Below the pieces are notes generated by a model. That model had not been told where the DNA came from. It did no database searches and saw nothing but the letters and a program-made list of their open reading frames with translations. A stretch of DNA of 64,000 nucleotides, taken from Pseudomonas sp. RIT-562 (lineage in GTDB: Bacteria; Pseudomonadota; Gammaproteobacteria; Pseudomonadales; Pseudomonadaceae). Of the stretch, positions 44,220 to 52,658 are shown in pieces (the stretch's first letter is position 1; every line of letters begins with the position of its first letter). The stretch spans positions 1 to 64,000 of the forward strand of contig NZ_JAPJIV010000020.1 of the NCBI RefSeq assembly GCF_026241895.1, given 5' to 3'. The translations under genes were made by a program, and so were the position numbers.

Positions 44220-44861
44220 ATGAAGTACCTGCCCCTGTTGTTACTGCTAAGCGCTACCCCGGCTTTCGCCGACGACGACTCCCCACTCATCATCAACGGC
44301 TGCACCATCGCCGATCACAGCCAGTGCCCTGGTGCCAATCTCCAGGGTGCGAACCTGAGCAATCAGGACCTGCGCAACATGAACCTCAGCGGCGCCGACC
44401 TGCGCGGAGCCGACCTGCGTCACGCGCGCCTGGACCTCGCCAACCTGGAAAAAGCCCAGCTGCAAGGCGCCAACCTGACCCGTGCCAGCTTGCAACAGAG
44501 CAACCTGCGCCTGGCGGATTTGACTGGCGCTACGCTGGTGGCGATCCAGGGCTGGGGCATGTTTGCCCAGGGTGCGCAATTCAAGGATGCCGACCTCGGC
44601 GGCGCTTACCTGCAATTCGCCCGCCTTTCCGGGGCCAGGCTGCACAATGCCAACCTGCGCGCCGCAGACCTGGAGATGACCTGGCTGAGCAAGGCCGACC
44701 TCAAGGGCGCGAACCTGGCCGATGCCAACCTGCAGGAGGCGAAATTCGGTGAAAGCAATCTTGAGCAGGCCAACCTCAGCGGATCGCGGCAGCACTATGC
44801 CAATTTCCAGGATGCGAATATGGAGGGGTGTTCGGGGTGTCCAACGACGTGGAATAAATGA
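44220..44861 (+). CDS. Secreted pentapeptide-repeat protein
   Basis: 213 residues with a signal peptide ending at AFA. Residues ~40-200 are tandem A(D/N)LxG pentapeptides (ANLQGANLSNQDLRNMNLSG), expected to form a right-handed quadrilateral beta-helix. Two cysteine pairs are seen: one before the repeats (CTIADHSQC) and one at the end (CSGCPTTW). The equivalent gene lies beside pedE in KT2440 and exaA in P. aeruginosa. Function unknown; probably periplasmic and tied to alcohol oxidation. Confidence 0.85.
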   Translation: MKYLPLLLLLSATPAFADDDSPLIINGCTIADHSQCPGANLQGANLSNQDLRNMNLSGADLRGADLRHARLDLANLEKAQLQGANLTRASLQQSNLRLADLTGATLVAIQGWGMFAQGAQFKDADLGGAYLQFARLSGARLHNANLRAADLEMTWLSKADLKGANLADANLQEAKFGESNLEQANLSGSRQHYANFQDANMEGCSGCPTTWNK

Positions 44862-44877
44862 ATTGATCACACTCCCC

Positions 44878-44968
44878 TGTGGGAGCAAGGCTTGCCCGCG
44901 ATGGCGGTGTTTCAGTCACATCAATTGCGGATGTTCCACCGTCATCGCGGGCAAGCCTTGCTCCCACA
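44878..44968. repeat. REP-type inverted repeat (GCAAGGCTTGCC class)
   Basis: TGTGGGAGCAAGGCTTGCCC arm faces a complement ending GCCTTGCTCCCACA. It lies between the convergent pentapeptide gene and pedR2. Confidence 0.9.
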
Positions 44969-45003
44969 AACCGGCTCCCAGGGTGTGGAATGGGCGTGTT
45001 CTG

Positions 45004-45642
45004 TTACCCCGCCTTGCGCACCACCCCCATATCAATGCCCAAGTGCACCAGCTCGGCATGGGAACTGACCTGCAGTTTGCTCTTGAGCAAGGTCAGGTGA
45101 TTGGACACGGTCTTGGCGCTGATGCTCAACTGCTCGGCAATCACCCGGGCCGGAGTGCCCTTGGCAAGCATCACAAAAATCTCCAGCTCGCGCTGGGTCA
45201 TGCTCTGCAGGCGCGGGTCGCTGGCGTCGTGTTGCGGATGGCAGGCCAGTTGCGTGGCCAAGGGTTGCTCGATGTAGGCGTGCCCGGCAAGGATGCGCCG
45301 TACGGCCTCGATCAACACCTCGGGTGCCGAGCTTTTGGTCAGGTAACCCGATGCGCCCGCGTCGAGCGCCTGGCGCACCAGCGGCAATTCATCGTGCATG
45401 CTGAAAAACAGCACGCGCAATTGCGGCAGGCGCTGGCGCAGGCGGCGGGTGGTCTCCAGGCCGCTGATGCCCGGCAGACCGAAATCCATGATGACCAGGT
45501 TCGGCACCGCTTCCTGCACACGAACCAAGGCCTCCTCGCCAGTGGCCGCTTCCCGCACCTGCAGCGCTGGTAACAGCGCCCGCAGCAGACTGGCGTAACC
45601 CTGGCGGACCACGGCATGGTCATCGACCAGCAGAATATTCAT
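45004..45642 (-). CDS. pedR2: LuxR/NarL-family response regulator PedR2
   Basis: 212 residues from ATG 45642, with GGAGG upstream; the start shares one base with the kinase stop. Receiver with phospho-acceptor Asp53 (VIMDFGLPG) and a LuxR helix-turn-helix (AKGTPARVIAEQLSISAKTVSNHLTLLKSKL). By synteny it is the partner of PedS2. In KT2440 that pair switches between pedE and pedH according to lanthanide supply. Confidence 0.9.
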   Translation of the reverse strand: MNILLVDDHAVVRQGYASLLRALLPALQVREAATGEEALVRVQEAVPNLVIMDFGLPGISGLETTRRLRQRLPQLRVLFFSMHDELPLVRQALDAGASGYLTKSSAPEVLIEAVRRILAGHAYIEQPLATQLACHPQHDASDPRLQSMTQRELEIFVMLAKGTPARVIAEQLSISAKTVSNHLTLLKSKLQVSSHAELVHLGIDMGVVRKAG

Positions 45643-46901
45643 CACACCTCCAATGGCATGTTTAAGGCCAGCGCCCAACCGGCACCGGGATGGCTGATGA
45701 TGCGCAGCTCGCCGCCCAGGCTGCGGGCGCGTTCGAACATCGAGTACAAGCCGACACCCGGTTGCTGCGGCTGCATGGCCCCACGCCCGTTGTCGCGCAC
45801 CAGCAGACGCAAACGTGCGCCCTGGTGCTGCAGGCGGATCCGCACCCGGCTGGCGTCGGCATGGCGCACGATGTTGGTGAGCGCTTCCTGCAACAGTCGA
45901 TACAGATGGGTCTTACTCGCCGCGGACAACGCTGGCATCTGCTGGCTGACCCGCAGCTGGCATTCGATGCCCTGGCGCGCCTGCCACTGCTCCACCAGCA
46001 ACGCCAGGGCCTGCTCAAGGGGCAAGTGCTGCAGCACCACTGGGTAAAGGTCCTGCACCAAGGCGCGAAAGCCTTGCTGCAGGTGCTCGCAGTTGTGTTC
46101 CAGCTCGCGCACGGTGCGCTCCACCGCCTGCGGCTGGTCCGCTACCCAGCGCAGCAGACAGGCCTGGGCGCGGATTCCCGCCAGGTACTGGCCGAGGTCG
46201 TCGTGCAGGGTCTGCGCCAGATGCGTGCGTTCCTGTTCCTGCACCGCGAGCAAGGTCCGGGTCAGTTCGGTATTCTCGGCGCAAGCCTGCTCCAGCGCCT
46301 GGGCCATCTGGTTGAAATGCGTCGCCAGTTGCCGCGCTTCGGCACTACCCTCGGCGACCAGGCGCACCCTGAGCTGGCCAGCCGAGACTTGTCGCAGTGC
46401 CAGCAGCAACTGATCAAGCACGCCCATGCCCCGCCCCACCGCCCAGCGAATAGTCAACAGGCTCAGGCCCAGCGCGAGGCCACATAGAACCAGGAGTTGC
46501 TGCAGGGAATCCCAGACCTCCTCGATCTCGTCCCGCGGGTCGACGGCAATCTGCGCCCGTCGACCATCCTGCAAATCCACCACCCGCTCGGGGTGCCGCG
46601 CCTGGGCGAACAGCAGGCGGCCAAGCCAGGCATCCAGGCCGTGTTCAGGCCCCTGGTGTGGAGCTGCGCCGCGCTCCAGCCAGTGCACCCGTACATGCCG
46701 CAAGCTGCTGGTGAGCCTAGGCTGCAGGCTGGCCGGGTCGCGCTCGGCGCTTTCAGCCAGATACTCGACCACGGCCTGGGCCGATTGCAGTTCACGCTCC
46801 ACATCCGCCAGCGCCTGATGCAGCAGCAAGCCTGCGCATGCCAGCGTCACCAGGCTGAAAAATCCGCAGACCCACAGGTTGATTCGCCAGAGCGCCGACA
46901 T
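45642..46901 (-). CDS. pedS2: Membrane sensor histidine kinase PedS2 (lanthanide switch)
   Basis: 419 residues. TM1 ~7-29, periplasmic domain ~30-133, TM2 ~134-153, HAMP, then HisKA_3 with His233 in TLHDDLGQYL and a NarX-type HATPase (EALTNIVRHA, DNGRGAM). The periplasmic domain ends in an acidic run, VDPRDEIEEVWD, with Asp or Glu at 121, 124, 125, 127, 128 and 131, a plausible metal site. In KT2440 PedS2 responds to lanthanides; here the assignment rests on gene order and domain layout. A 40-residue micro-ORF ends 2 nt before its start. Confidence 0.88.
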   Translation of the reverse strand: MSALWRINLWVCGFFSLVTLACAGLLLHQALADVERELQSAQAVVEYLAESAERDPASLQPRLTSSLRHVRVHWLERGAAPHQGPEHGLDAWLGRLLFAQARHPERVVDLQDGRRAQIAVDPRDEIEEVWDSLQQLLVLCGLALGLSLLTIRWAVGRGMGVLDQLLLALRQVSAGQLRVRLVAEGSAEARQLATHFNQMAQALEQACAENTELTRTLLAVQEQERTHLAQTLHDDLGQYLAGIRAQACLLRWVADQPQAVERTVRELEHNCEHLQQGFRALVQDLYPVVLQHLPLEQALALLVEQWQARQGIECQLRVSQQMPALSAASKTHLYRLLQEALTNIVRHADASRVRIRLQHQGARLRLLVRDNGRGAMQPQQPGVGLYSMFERARSLGGELRIISHPGAGWALALNMPLEV

Positions 46902-46903
46902 GC

Positions 46904-47026
46904 CTAGCGTCCCTGCATCGAGGGGAAAGCGGCCAGCGGCGCAGGGCGCGGGGCATGCAGTTTATCCACGCCGATCAGGCTCAGGATCAGAAGAAACGGC
47001 AACAGTAACGCCTTGAAAATCCGCAT
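46904..47026 (-). CDS. 40-residue membrane micro-protein coupled to pedS2
   Basis: Reads from ATG at 47026 to TAG at 46904. The peptide starts MRIFKALLLPFLLILSLIGV and ends in a short polar tail (DKLHAPRPAP... MQGR). It has one hydrophobic helix with positive residues at the N-terminus. GGAGG lies 9 nt upstream, one of the best ribosome sites here, and its stop is 2 nt from the kinase start, so the genes should be cotranslated. It may be a kinase accessory peptide or a leader controlling pedS2 translation. Too short for usual gene callers; not recognised. Confidence 0.65.
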   Translation of the reverse strand: MRIFKALLLPFLLILSLIGVDKLHAPRPAPLAAFPSMQGR

Positions 47027-47093
47027 CGCCGAGCGCCTCCAGAGGTCGTGGCGGGTGTAACCCATGCTAAAACCGCGCCGCGCAGGTGGAGTT

Positions 47094-47109
47094 ACTACCT
47101 TGGTACTGG
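47094..47109. promoter_or_regulatory. Dyad site in the pedS2/pedA1 divergent region
   Basis: ACTACCTTGGTACTGG, a near-palindrome with CCTTGGTA in common with the pedH and pedE sites. It is about 76 bp upstream of the binding-protein gene and about 68 bp upstream of the micro-ORF on the other strand. Confidence 0.5.
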
Positions 47110-47184
47110 CTGACTGGTACTTTCTGCATATTTCTTATCCCCCGTCGGGTTCCTATGCTGGCGCTACCTGGAACGGAGTGCACC

Positions 47185-48369
47185 ATGCGCCAGCTAGCCC
47201 CCTACGCCCTGACCTGCCTGCTGGCGATCGCCTGCAGCGCGCTGCCGTGCGCCCAGAGCCGGGCCGCCGAGGCGCCATTGCAGGTGCGTATCGGCTATTT
47301 GGGCTACCGCCCCGACCCGGGTCCACTGCTGTCGAACATCATTCCCGAGCCGGTCGATACCGGCCTGCGTGGCGCTGAACTGGCGATCACCGACAGCAAC
47401 AGCACCGGGCGCTTTCTGAACCAGGGCTACACCCTGGTCGACGCCAGTGCCGACAGCCCGCAAGCCTTGCTCGACGCGGCCAAGGCGCAACACCAGCAAG
47501 GCCTGCGGTTGTTTGTAGTGAACGCTCCGGTGGACAGCCTGCGCCAACTCAGTGCGGCCCTGCCCGACAGTCTGTTGTTCAATGCCGGCAGTGCCGATGA
47601 CAGCTTGCGCACTACCGACTGCCTGGCGAACGTGCTGCACAGTCTGCCCAGCCGGGCGATGTTGGCGGACGCACTGGCGCAATTTCTGGTGGTGCGCAAA
47701 TGGCAGCGGGCCTTGCTGATCGTTGGCCCGACCGCCGACGATCAAGCCTATGCCGCAGCCCTGCGGCGCGCCACCAAGCGCTTCGGGCTGAAACTGGTGG
47801 CGGAGAAAGCCTGGAGTTTCGACAACGATCAACGCCGCAGCGCCCAGGCCGACATGCCGCTGTTCACCCAGACCGCCGAGTACGACGTGGTGCTGGTGGC
47901 CGATGAGCGCGGCGACTTTGGTGAATACGTGCCCTACCAGACCTGGTACCCGCGCCCGGTGGCCGGGACACAGGGCTTGACCCCGGTGGGCTGGCACAAA
48001 ACCGTGGAAACCTACGGCGCTGCGCAATTGCAAAAGCGCTTCGAAGCCATGGCCGGGCGCTGGATGAACGACCGTGACTTCGCCGCCTGGATCGCCGTGC
48101 GCAGCATCGCCAGCGCCGTGAGCAAACTGCGCGAAGCCGACCCCATGGCGATCCGTCAGCTGCAAATCAGTGATCAATTGCCCCTGGACGGGTTCAAGGG
48201 CCGCAAGCTCAGTTATCGCGCGTGGAACGGTCAACTGCGCCAGCCCATTCCCATCGTGCAACCTCGGGCGCTGGTCAGCACTTCGCCCCAGGACGGTTTC
48301 CTGCACCCCTCAAATGAGATGGACAGCCTGGGCTACGACAAGGCCGAGGTCAGCTGTCGTTTTCCCTGA
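47185..48369 (+). CDS. pedA1: PQQ-system ABC transporter substrate-binding protein (PedA1-like)
   Basis: 394 residues from ATG 47185, with GGAG upstream; a signal peptide ends near SRAAEA. Type I periplasmic binding protein fold of the branched-chain amino acid receptor kind (LQVRIGYLGYRPDPG, LIVGPTADDQAYAAALRRATKRFGLKLV). It belongs to the family linked with PQQ-dependent alcohol dehydrogenase loci. In KT2440 the PedA1A2BC system is linked to lanthanide uptake; the ligand here is unproven. Confidence 0.82.
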   Translation: MRQLAPYALTCLLAIACSALPCAQSRAAEAPLQVRIGYLGYRPDPGPLLSNIIPEPVDTGLRGAELAITDSNSTGRFLNQGYTLVDASADSPQALLDAAKAQHQQGLRLFVVNAPVDSLRQLSAALPDSLLFNAGSADDSLRTTDCLANVLHSLPSRAMLADALAQFLVVRKWQRALLIVGPTADDQAYAAALRRATKRFGLKLVAEKAWSFDNDQRRSAQADMPLFTQTAEYDVVLVADERGDFGEYVPYQTWYPRPVAGTQGLTPVGWHKTVETYGAAQLQKRFEAMAGRWMNDRDFAAWIAVRSIASAVSKLREADPMAIRQLQISDQLPLDGFKGRKLSYRAWNGQLRQPIPIVQPRALVSTSPQDGFLHPSNEMDSLGYDKAEVSCRFP

Positions 48370-48411
48370 CCCGTGACGTTCAACCACTACAACAACAAAA
48401 AGGAATCCGCC

Positions 48412-49371
48412 ATGCGCCGCACCCTGCTCTCATGCGCCCTGCTGCTCGCCGCCGGGCATGCCGCGGCCAGCACTGCCTGGGTCTCCAACGAGAAGGACAA
48501 CAGCCTGAGCCTGATCGACATGCAGACCCTGCAAGTCATCGACACCCTGCCCGTCGGCCAGCGTCCCCGGGGCCTGCTGCTGTCCCATGACAACAAGCTG
48601 CTGTACATCTGCGCCAGCGACTCGGATCGCGTGCAGGTGATGGACGTGGCCACGCGCAAGATCATCAAGGAACTGCCCTCCGGCAAGGACCCCGAGCAAT
48701 TCGCCCTGCACCCCAACAATCGCTGGCTGTACGTTTCCAACGAGGACGATGCGCTGGTGACGGTGATCGACACCGAAACCTCCAAGGTGCTGGGCCAGAT
48801 CAACGTCGGGGTCGAGCCCGAAGGCATGGCCGTCAGTCCAGATGGCAAATGGGCGGTCAACACCAGCGAGACCACCAACATGCTGCACTGGATCGACACC
48901 AGCACTCAGACGCTGGCGGACAGTACGCTGGTCGACCAGCGCCCGCGTTTCGTCGAGTTTGCCCCGGACGGCGCGCAGCTGTGGGCCTCGGCGGAAATCG
49001 GTGGCACGGTGACCATTCTCGACGTAGCGACCCGCCAGGTGCTCAAGACCCTGACCTTCCAGATCAAGGGCGTGCACCCGGACAAAGTGCAACCGGTGGG
49101 CATCAAGCTCAGCGCCGACGGCAAGTACGGCTTCGTCGCGCTAGGGCCTGCCAATCATGTGGCGGTGATTGACGCGAAGACCTTCGAGATCCTCGATTAC
49201 CTGCTGGTAGGCCGGCGAGTCTGGCAGATGGCGTTTACCCCGGATCAGAAGCAATTGCTCGCCACCAATGGCGTCAGCGGGGATGTATCGGTGATCGACA
49301 TCGACAGCCTCAAGGTCAGCAAGTCGGTCAAGGTCGGGCGTTATCCGTGGGGCGTGGTGGTTACGCCATGA
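48412..49371 (+). CDS. pedA2: PQQ-associated YVTN beta-propeller protein (PedA2-like)
   Basis: 319 residues from ATG 48412, with AAAGGAA; a signal peptide ends at HAAA. Seven repeats of the YVTN type are visible (TAWVSNEKDNSLSLIDMQTLQVID, RWLYVSNEDDALVTVID, YGFVALGPANHVAVIDA). A periplasmic propeller of the family found with PQQ catabolism ABC genes. Its stop overlaps the ATPase start (ATGA). Confidence 0.85.
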   Translation: MRRTLLSCALLLAAGHAAASTAWVSNEKDNSLSLIDMQTLQVIDTLPVGQRPRGLLLSHDNKLLYICASDSDRVQVMDVATRKIIKELPSGKDPEQFALHPNNRWLYVSNEDDALVTVIDTETSKVLGQINVGVEPEGMAVSPDGKWAVNTSETTNMLHWIDTSTQTLADSTLVDQRPRFVEFAPDGAQLWASAEIGGTVTILDVATRQVLKTLTFQIKGVHPDKVQPVGIKLSADGKYGFVALGPANHVAVIDAKTFEILDYLLVGRRVWQMAFTPDQKQLLATNGVSGDVSVIDIDSLKVSKSVKVGRYPWGVVVTP

Positions 49372-50099
49372 ACGCGCTAGAGGTCCATGACCTGAGCTTT
49401 GCCTACGGCGCGCGGGAAGCACTGCGCCAGGTGAGTTTCAGCCTGGCGCCGGGTCGTTTTGCCGCGTTGCTGGGGCCCAACGGCGCCGGCAAATCCACCT
49501 TGATCGCGTTGCTCACCCGGCTTTACGACTTGCAGCGCGGCGACATTATCGTGGGTGAGCATTCGTTGCGCACTGCCCCGCGCCCGGCACTCAGGCAGCT
49601 GGGCGTGGTGTTCCAGCAGAGCACTCTGGACCTGGACCTCAGCGTCGAACAAAACCTGCGCTATCACGCTGCACTGCATGGCCTGGGGCGCCGTCAGACC
49701 GGGCTGCGGATCGAGGCGGAACTGGCGCGCCAGGGTCTGACCGCGCGGCGTGGCGAACGGGTGCGCGAGCTTAATGGCGGCCACCGTCGCCGAGTGGAAA
49801 TTGCCCGGGCGCTGCTGCACGAGCCGCGCCTGTTGCTGCTCGACGAAGCCAGTGCGGGACTCGATCCAGCCAGCCGCCTGGCCCTCAACCAGCACATCCG
49901 CAGCCTGTGCCGCGAGCAGCAGATCAGCGTGCTCTGGACCACCCACCTGCTCGACGAAGTGCACGCTGGCGACGACCTGTTGATCCTCCACCAAGGGCGC
50001 CTGGTTGCCAGCGGCCAGGCCGATGCGCTGAGCCTTGAGCACGGCGGCGATCTCGGTTCGGCCTTCACCCGCCTGACCAGTTCGGGAGCTTCACGATGA
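49368..50099 (+). CDS. pedB: ABC transporter ATP-binding protein (PedB-like)
   Basis: 243 residues from ATG 49368. Walker A GPNGAGKST, Q-loop VVFQQST, Walker B RLLLLDEASAGLD and the H-loop TTHLLDEV are standard. The signature motif reads LNGGH instead of LSGGQ. It is related to ATPases of ABC-2 exporters. Overlaps both neighbours by 4 nt. Confidence 0.88.
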   Translation: MNALEVHDLSFAYGAREALRQVSFSLAPGRFAALLGPNGAGKSTLIALLTRLYDLQRGDIIVGEHSLRTAPRPALRQLGVVFQQSTLDLDLSVEQNLRYHAALHGLGRRQTGLRIEAELARQGLTARRGERVRELNGGHRRRVEIARALLHEPRLLLLDEASAGLDPASRLALNQHIRSLCREQQISVLWTTHLLDEVHAGDDLLILHQGRLVASGQADALSLEHGGDLGSAFTRLTSSGASR

Positions 50100-50887
50100 A
50101 TGCGTATTGGCAATGCTTCAGCGGTATCGTGCTGCGCGAATGGCTGCGCTTTGTGCTGCAACGCACGCGTTTTCTCAGCGCGCTGGTGCGCCCACTGCTG
50201 TGGCTGCTGGTGTTTGCCGCCGGCTTTCGCGCGGCGCTGGGGATCGCGATCATCGAGCCTTATGACACCTACATCCCTTACGAGGTGTACATCATCCCGG
50301 GCCTGGCCTGCATGATCCTGCTGTTCAACGGCATGCAGGGTTCGCTGTCGATGGTCTATGACCGCGAGATGGGCAGCATGCGCGTGCTGCTGACCAGCCC
50401 TCTGCCGCGGACCTTCCTGCTGTGCAGCAAGCTGCTGGCGACTTCGCTGATTTCGCTATTGCAGGTGTATGCCTTCCTCGCGATTGCCTGGGTTTACGGC
50501 GTGCAGCCGCCGGCCATGGGCCTGCTGATCGCCCTGCCGGCGTTGCTGCTGGTGGCGTTGATGCTCAGCGCCCTGGGGTTGTTGCTGTCCAACGCCATCC
50601 GCCAGCTGGAGAACTTCGCCGGGGTGATGAATTTCGTGATTTTTCCGCTGTTTTTCCTGTCATCGGCGCTGTACCCGCTGTGGAAAATGCGCGAGTCGAG
50701 TGAGTGGCTGTATTGGCTGTGCGCGATCAATCCCTTCACCCACGCGGTGGAGCTGGTGCGGTTTGCGCTTTACGAGCAGTTCAATCCGCTGGCGCTGGCG
50801 GTGTGCATTGGCCTGACGTTGCTATTCGCACTGCTCGCCGTCCTCACCTTCAACCCGCAACACGCGGCCCTGCGCAAATCAACTTGA
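50096..50887 (+). CDS. pedC: ABC-2 type permease (PedC-like)
   Basis: 263 residues with six membrane helices, ABC-2 transporter family (RPLLWLLVFAAGFRAALG, PGLACMILLFNGMQGSLSMVYDREMGSMRVLL, FFLSSALYPLW). ABC-2 permeases usually export, yet here the operon also encodes a periplasmic binding protein and a propeller. Direction and substrate of transport are therefore uncertain. Confidence 0.87.
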   Translation: MNAYWQCFSGIVLREWLRFVLQRTRFLSALVRPLLWLLVFAAGFRAALGIAIIEPYDTYIPYEVYIIPGLACMILLFNGMQGSLSMVYDREMGSMRVLLTSPLPRTFLLCSKLLATSLISLLQVYAFLAIAWVYGVQPPAMGLLIALPALLLVALMLSALGLLLSNAIRQLENFAGVMNFVIFPLFFLSSALYPLWKMRESSEWLYWLCAINPFTHAVELVRFALYEQFNPLALAVCIGLTLLFALLAVLTFNPQHAALRKST

Positions 50888-50910
50888 CTGGAAATCCGCA
50901 GACTAACCCC

Positions 50911-51000
50911 TGTAGGAGTGAGCCTGCTCGCGATAGCGTTAATTCAGCCGACGTCGATGTTGAATATGAATCCGCCATCGCGAGCAGGCTCACTCCTACA
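50911..51000. repeat. REP-type inverted repeat pair
   Basis: TGTAGGAGTGAGCCTGCTCG arm faces CGAGCAGGCTCACTCCTACA. It lies downstream of pedC. Confidence 0.92.
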
Positions 51001-51047
51001 ATGGATATTCATTCATGGCCGGCCATTCAGGTGAGCGAGTTCAAATT

Positions 51048-51063
51048 ACTACTTTAGTACTGC
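51048..51063. promoter_or_regulatory. Dyad site upstream of the CXXCW gene
   Basis: ACTACTTTAGTACTGC, aligned with ACTACCTTGGTACTGG before pedA1 at 13 of 16 positions. It is about 77 bp upstream of the start, the same distance as in the pedA1 case. Confidence 0.5.
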
Positions 51064-51089
51064 TTTCCCTGTCTATCGTCGCATTCCCA

Positions 51090-51139
51090 ATGCACCAGGA
51101 CTGGCATGTAATGGGTGCATAACTATAAGGATTGCACCC
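51090..51139 (+). promoter_or_regulatory. Competing hairpins over the ribosome site of the CXXCW gene
   Basis: GGGTGCA at 51113-51119 pairs with TGCACCC at 51133-51139, which abuts the ATG and leaves the AAGGA ribosome site in the 13-nt loop. The same GGTGCAT can pair instead with ATGCACC at 51090-51096. Two exclusive structures are therefore possible in the leader. Confidence 0.4.
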
Positions 51140-51697
51140 ATGCCCCGTGCCCGACGTCGCCTTCTGCGTCCCACACTCGCTGCGCTGTCCCTGGCCCTGC
51201 TGCTGAGTACCGCGCAGGCTGAAACCGCGCTGTTCTCCGCCGACGGTTATCGCATCAGCCTGTACCGCAGCCCCACCCCGGCTCAAGCCCAGGGTGCCAC
51301 GATCATCGACACCGTGGCCCTGCAAGCCCTGCTTACCCAGACCCCGCGGCCGGTGTTGATCGACGTCTACCGCCGCCAATGGCTGCAGGGAAAGTTCATC
51401 GAAGACCAGCCTCACGAAAACCTGCCCGGCAGCCACTGGCTGGCCAATACCGGCGACGGTGACCTGACCCCGGCCTGGAATGAATATTTTGCGCGTAACC
51501 TCAAGGCACTGACCCAGGGTGATCGGGCGCAACCGTTGGTGTTCTACTGCCGTTCCGACTGCTGGTTGAGCTGGAACGCGGTCAAGCGCGCTGCCGCCTT
51601 GGGCTATAAGACACTGTATTGGTACCGCGACGGCCTGGACGCCTGGCAGGCAGCCAGCCTGCCCGTGACGCCCGCCCAGCCCGAACCCTTTCCCTGA
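51140..51697 (+). CDS. PQQ-dependent catabolism-associated CXXCW motif protein
   Basis: 185 residues with a signal peptide ending at AQA. Rhodanese-like fold (TPRPVLIDVYRRQW, LVFYCRSDCWLSWNAVKRAAALG). The active loop has the CxxCW motif C-R-S-D-C-W that names this PQQ-linked family. Presumably a periplasmic thiol or sulfur-transfer protein working with the SoxYZ-like carrier or with cytochrome and dehydrogenase maturation. Confidence 0.88.
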   Translation: MPRARRRLLRPTLAALSLALLLSTAQAETALFSADGYRISLYRSPTPAQAQGATIIDTVALQALLTQTPRPVLIDVYRRQWLQGKFIEDQPHENLPGSHWLANTGDGDLTPAWNEYFARNLKALTQGDRAQPLVFYCRSDCWLSWNAVKRAAALGYKTLYWYRDGLDAWQAASLPVTPAQPEPFP

Positions 51698-51753
51698 CCT
51701 TTACGCTTGCGTGTTGTTGCCCCACCATAATCAAAATAATGAGGTGAAAGGCT

Positions 51754-52419
51754 ATGTACAAAATCCTGATTGCCGACGATCACCCGCTGTTTCGCGAAGC
51801 CATTCACAACGTCATCAGCGACGGATTCCCGGGCAGTGAAGTGATGGAGACCGCCGACCTGGACAGCGCCCTGCTGTTGACCCAGGACCACGACGACCTC
51901 GACTTGATCCTGCTCGACCTGAACATGCCTGGCATGCACGGCCTCAATGGCCTGATCAACCTGCGCAACGAGGCGCCGACCATTCCGGTGGTGATCGTCT
52001 CGGCCGAGCAGGACAAACAGATCGTGTTGCAAGCCATCACCTATGGCGCGGTGGGTTTCATCACCAAATCCTCGCCAAGGCTGCAGATGACCGAGGCCAT
52101 CCAGCAGATCCTCAACGGCAATGTGTACCTGCCGCCGGACATCATCCGCACACAGAAGAGCGGGACCCACCGGCGGATGAACGATACGCCCAGCTTTCCT
52201 CCGGAACTGCTGCAGGCGCTGACCCGCAAACAACTGCTGGTGCTGGAGCGCATGACCAAGGGCGAATCGAATAAGCAGATCGCCTACACCCTGGAAATCG
52301 CCGAAACCACGGTGAAGGCGCACGTGTCGGCGATTTTGCGCAAGCTCAACGTGCACAACCGGGTGCAGGCAATTTTGAGTGCGGGCGACATCGATTTCGG
52401 TTCATACCTGCGGCGCTGA
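51754..52419 (+). CDS. pedR1: LuxR-family response regulator PedR1 (AgmR/ErbR)
   Basis: 221 residues. Receiver beginning MYKILIADDHPLFREAIHNVI, with Asp55 in LILLDLNMPG and a LuxR DNA-binding domain (TKGESNKQIAYTLEIAETTVKAHVSAILRKL). Very close to AgmR/ErbR of P. aeruginosa and PedR1 of KT2440, global activators of PQQ-dependent alcohol oxidation. It is convergent with the NahK-type hybrid kinase gene and is a good candidate for binding the dyad sites. Confidence 0.92.
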   Translation: MYKILIADDHPLFREAIHNVISDGFPGSEVMETADLDSALLLTQDHDDLDLILLDLNMPGMHGLNGLINLRNEAPTIPVVIVSAEQDKQIVLQAITYGAVGFITKSSPRLQMTEAIQQILNGNVYLPPDIIRTQKSGTHRRMNDTPSFPPELLQALTRKQLLVLERMTKGESNKQIAYTLEIAETTVKAHVSAILRKLNVHNRVQAILSAGDIDFGSYLRR

Positions 52420-52479
52420 GCCGCCCTTGAGGCCGCTGCGCAGTCCAACGCAGCCTCCAGCCTTGAAGCCGCCCTTTTT

Positions 52480-52658
52480 GTAGCAGCTGCCGAGGCACGA
52501 AGGCTGCGTTGCGTGTCCGCAGGACCGCCCTTGGGGGTCGCTGCGCAACCCGACGCAGCCTTCGTGCCTCGGCAGCTGCTACATGGATTGTGTTTGCAGG
52601 ACCGCCCTCGGGGGCCGCTGCGCGGCCCGACGCAGCCTCGTGCCTCGGCAGCTGCTAC
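52480..52658. repeat. Cluster of GCAGCTGCCGAGGCACG palindromes
   Basis: GTAGCAGCTGCCGAGGCACG at 52480 faces its complement ending at 52582, and a third arm lies at 52632-52658, running into the 3' end of the kinase gene. It is a different repeat family from the TGTAGGAGC class. Confidence 0.85.
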
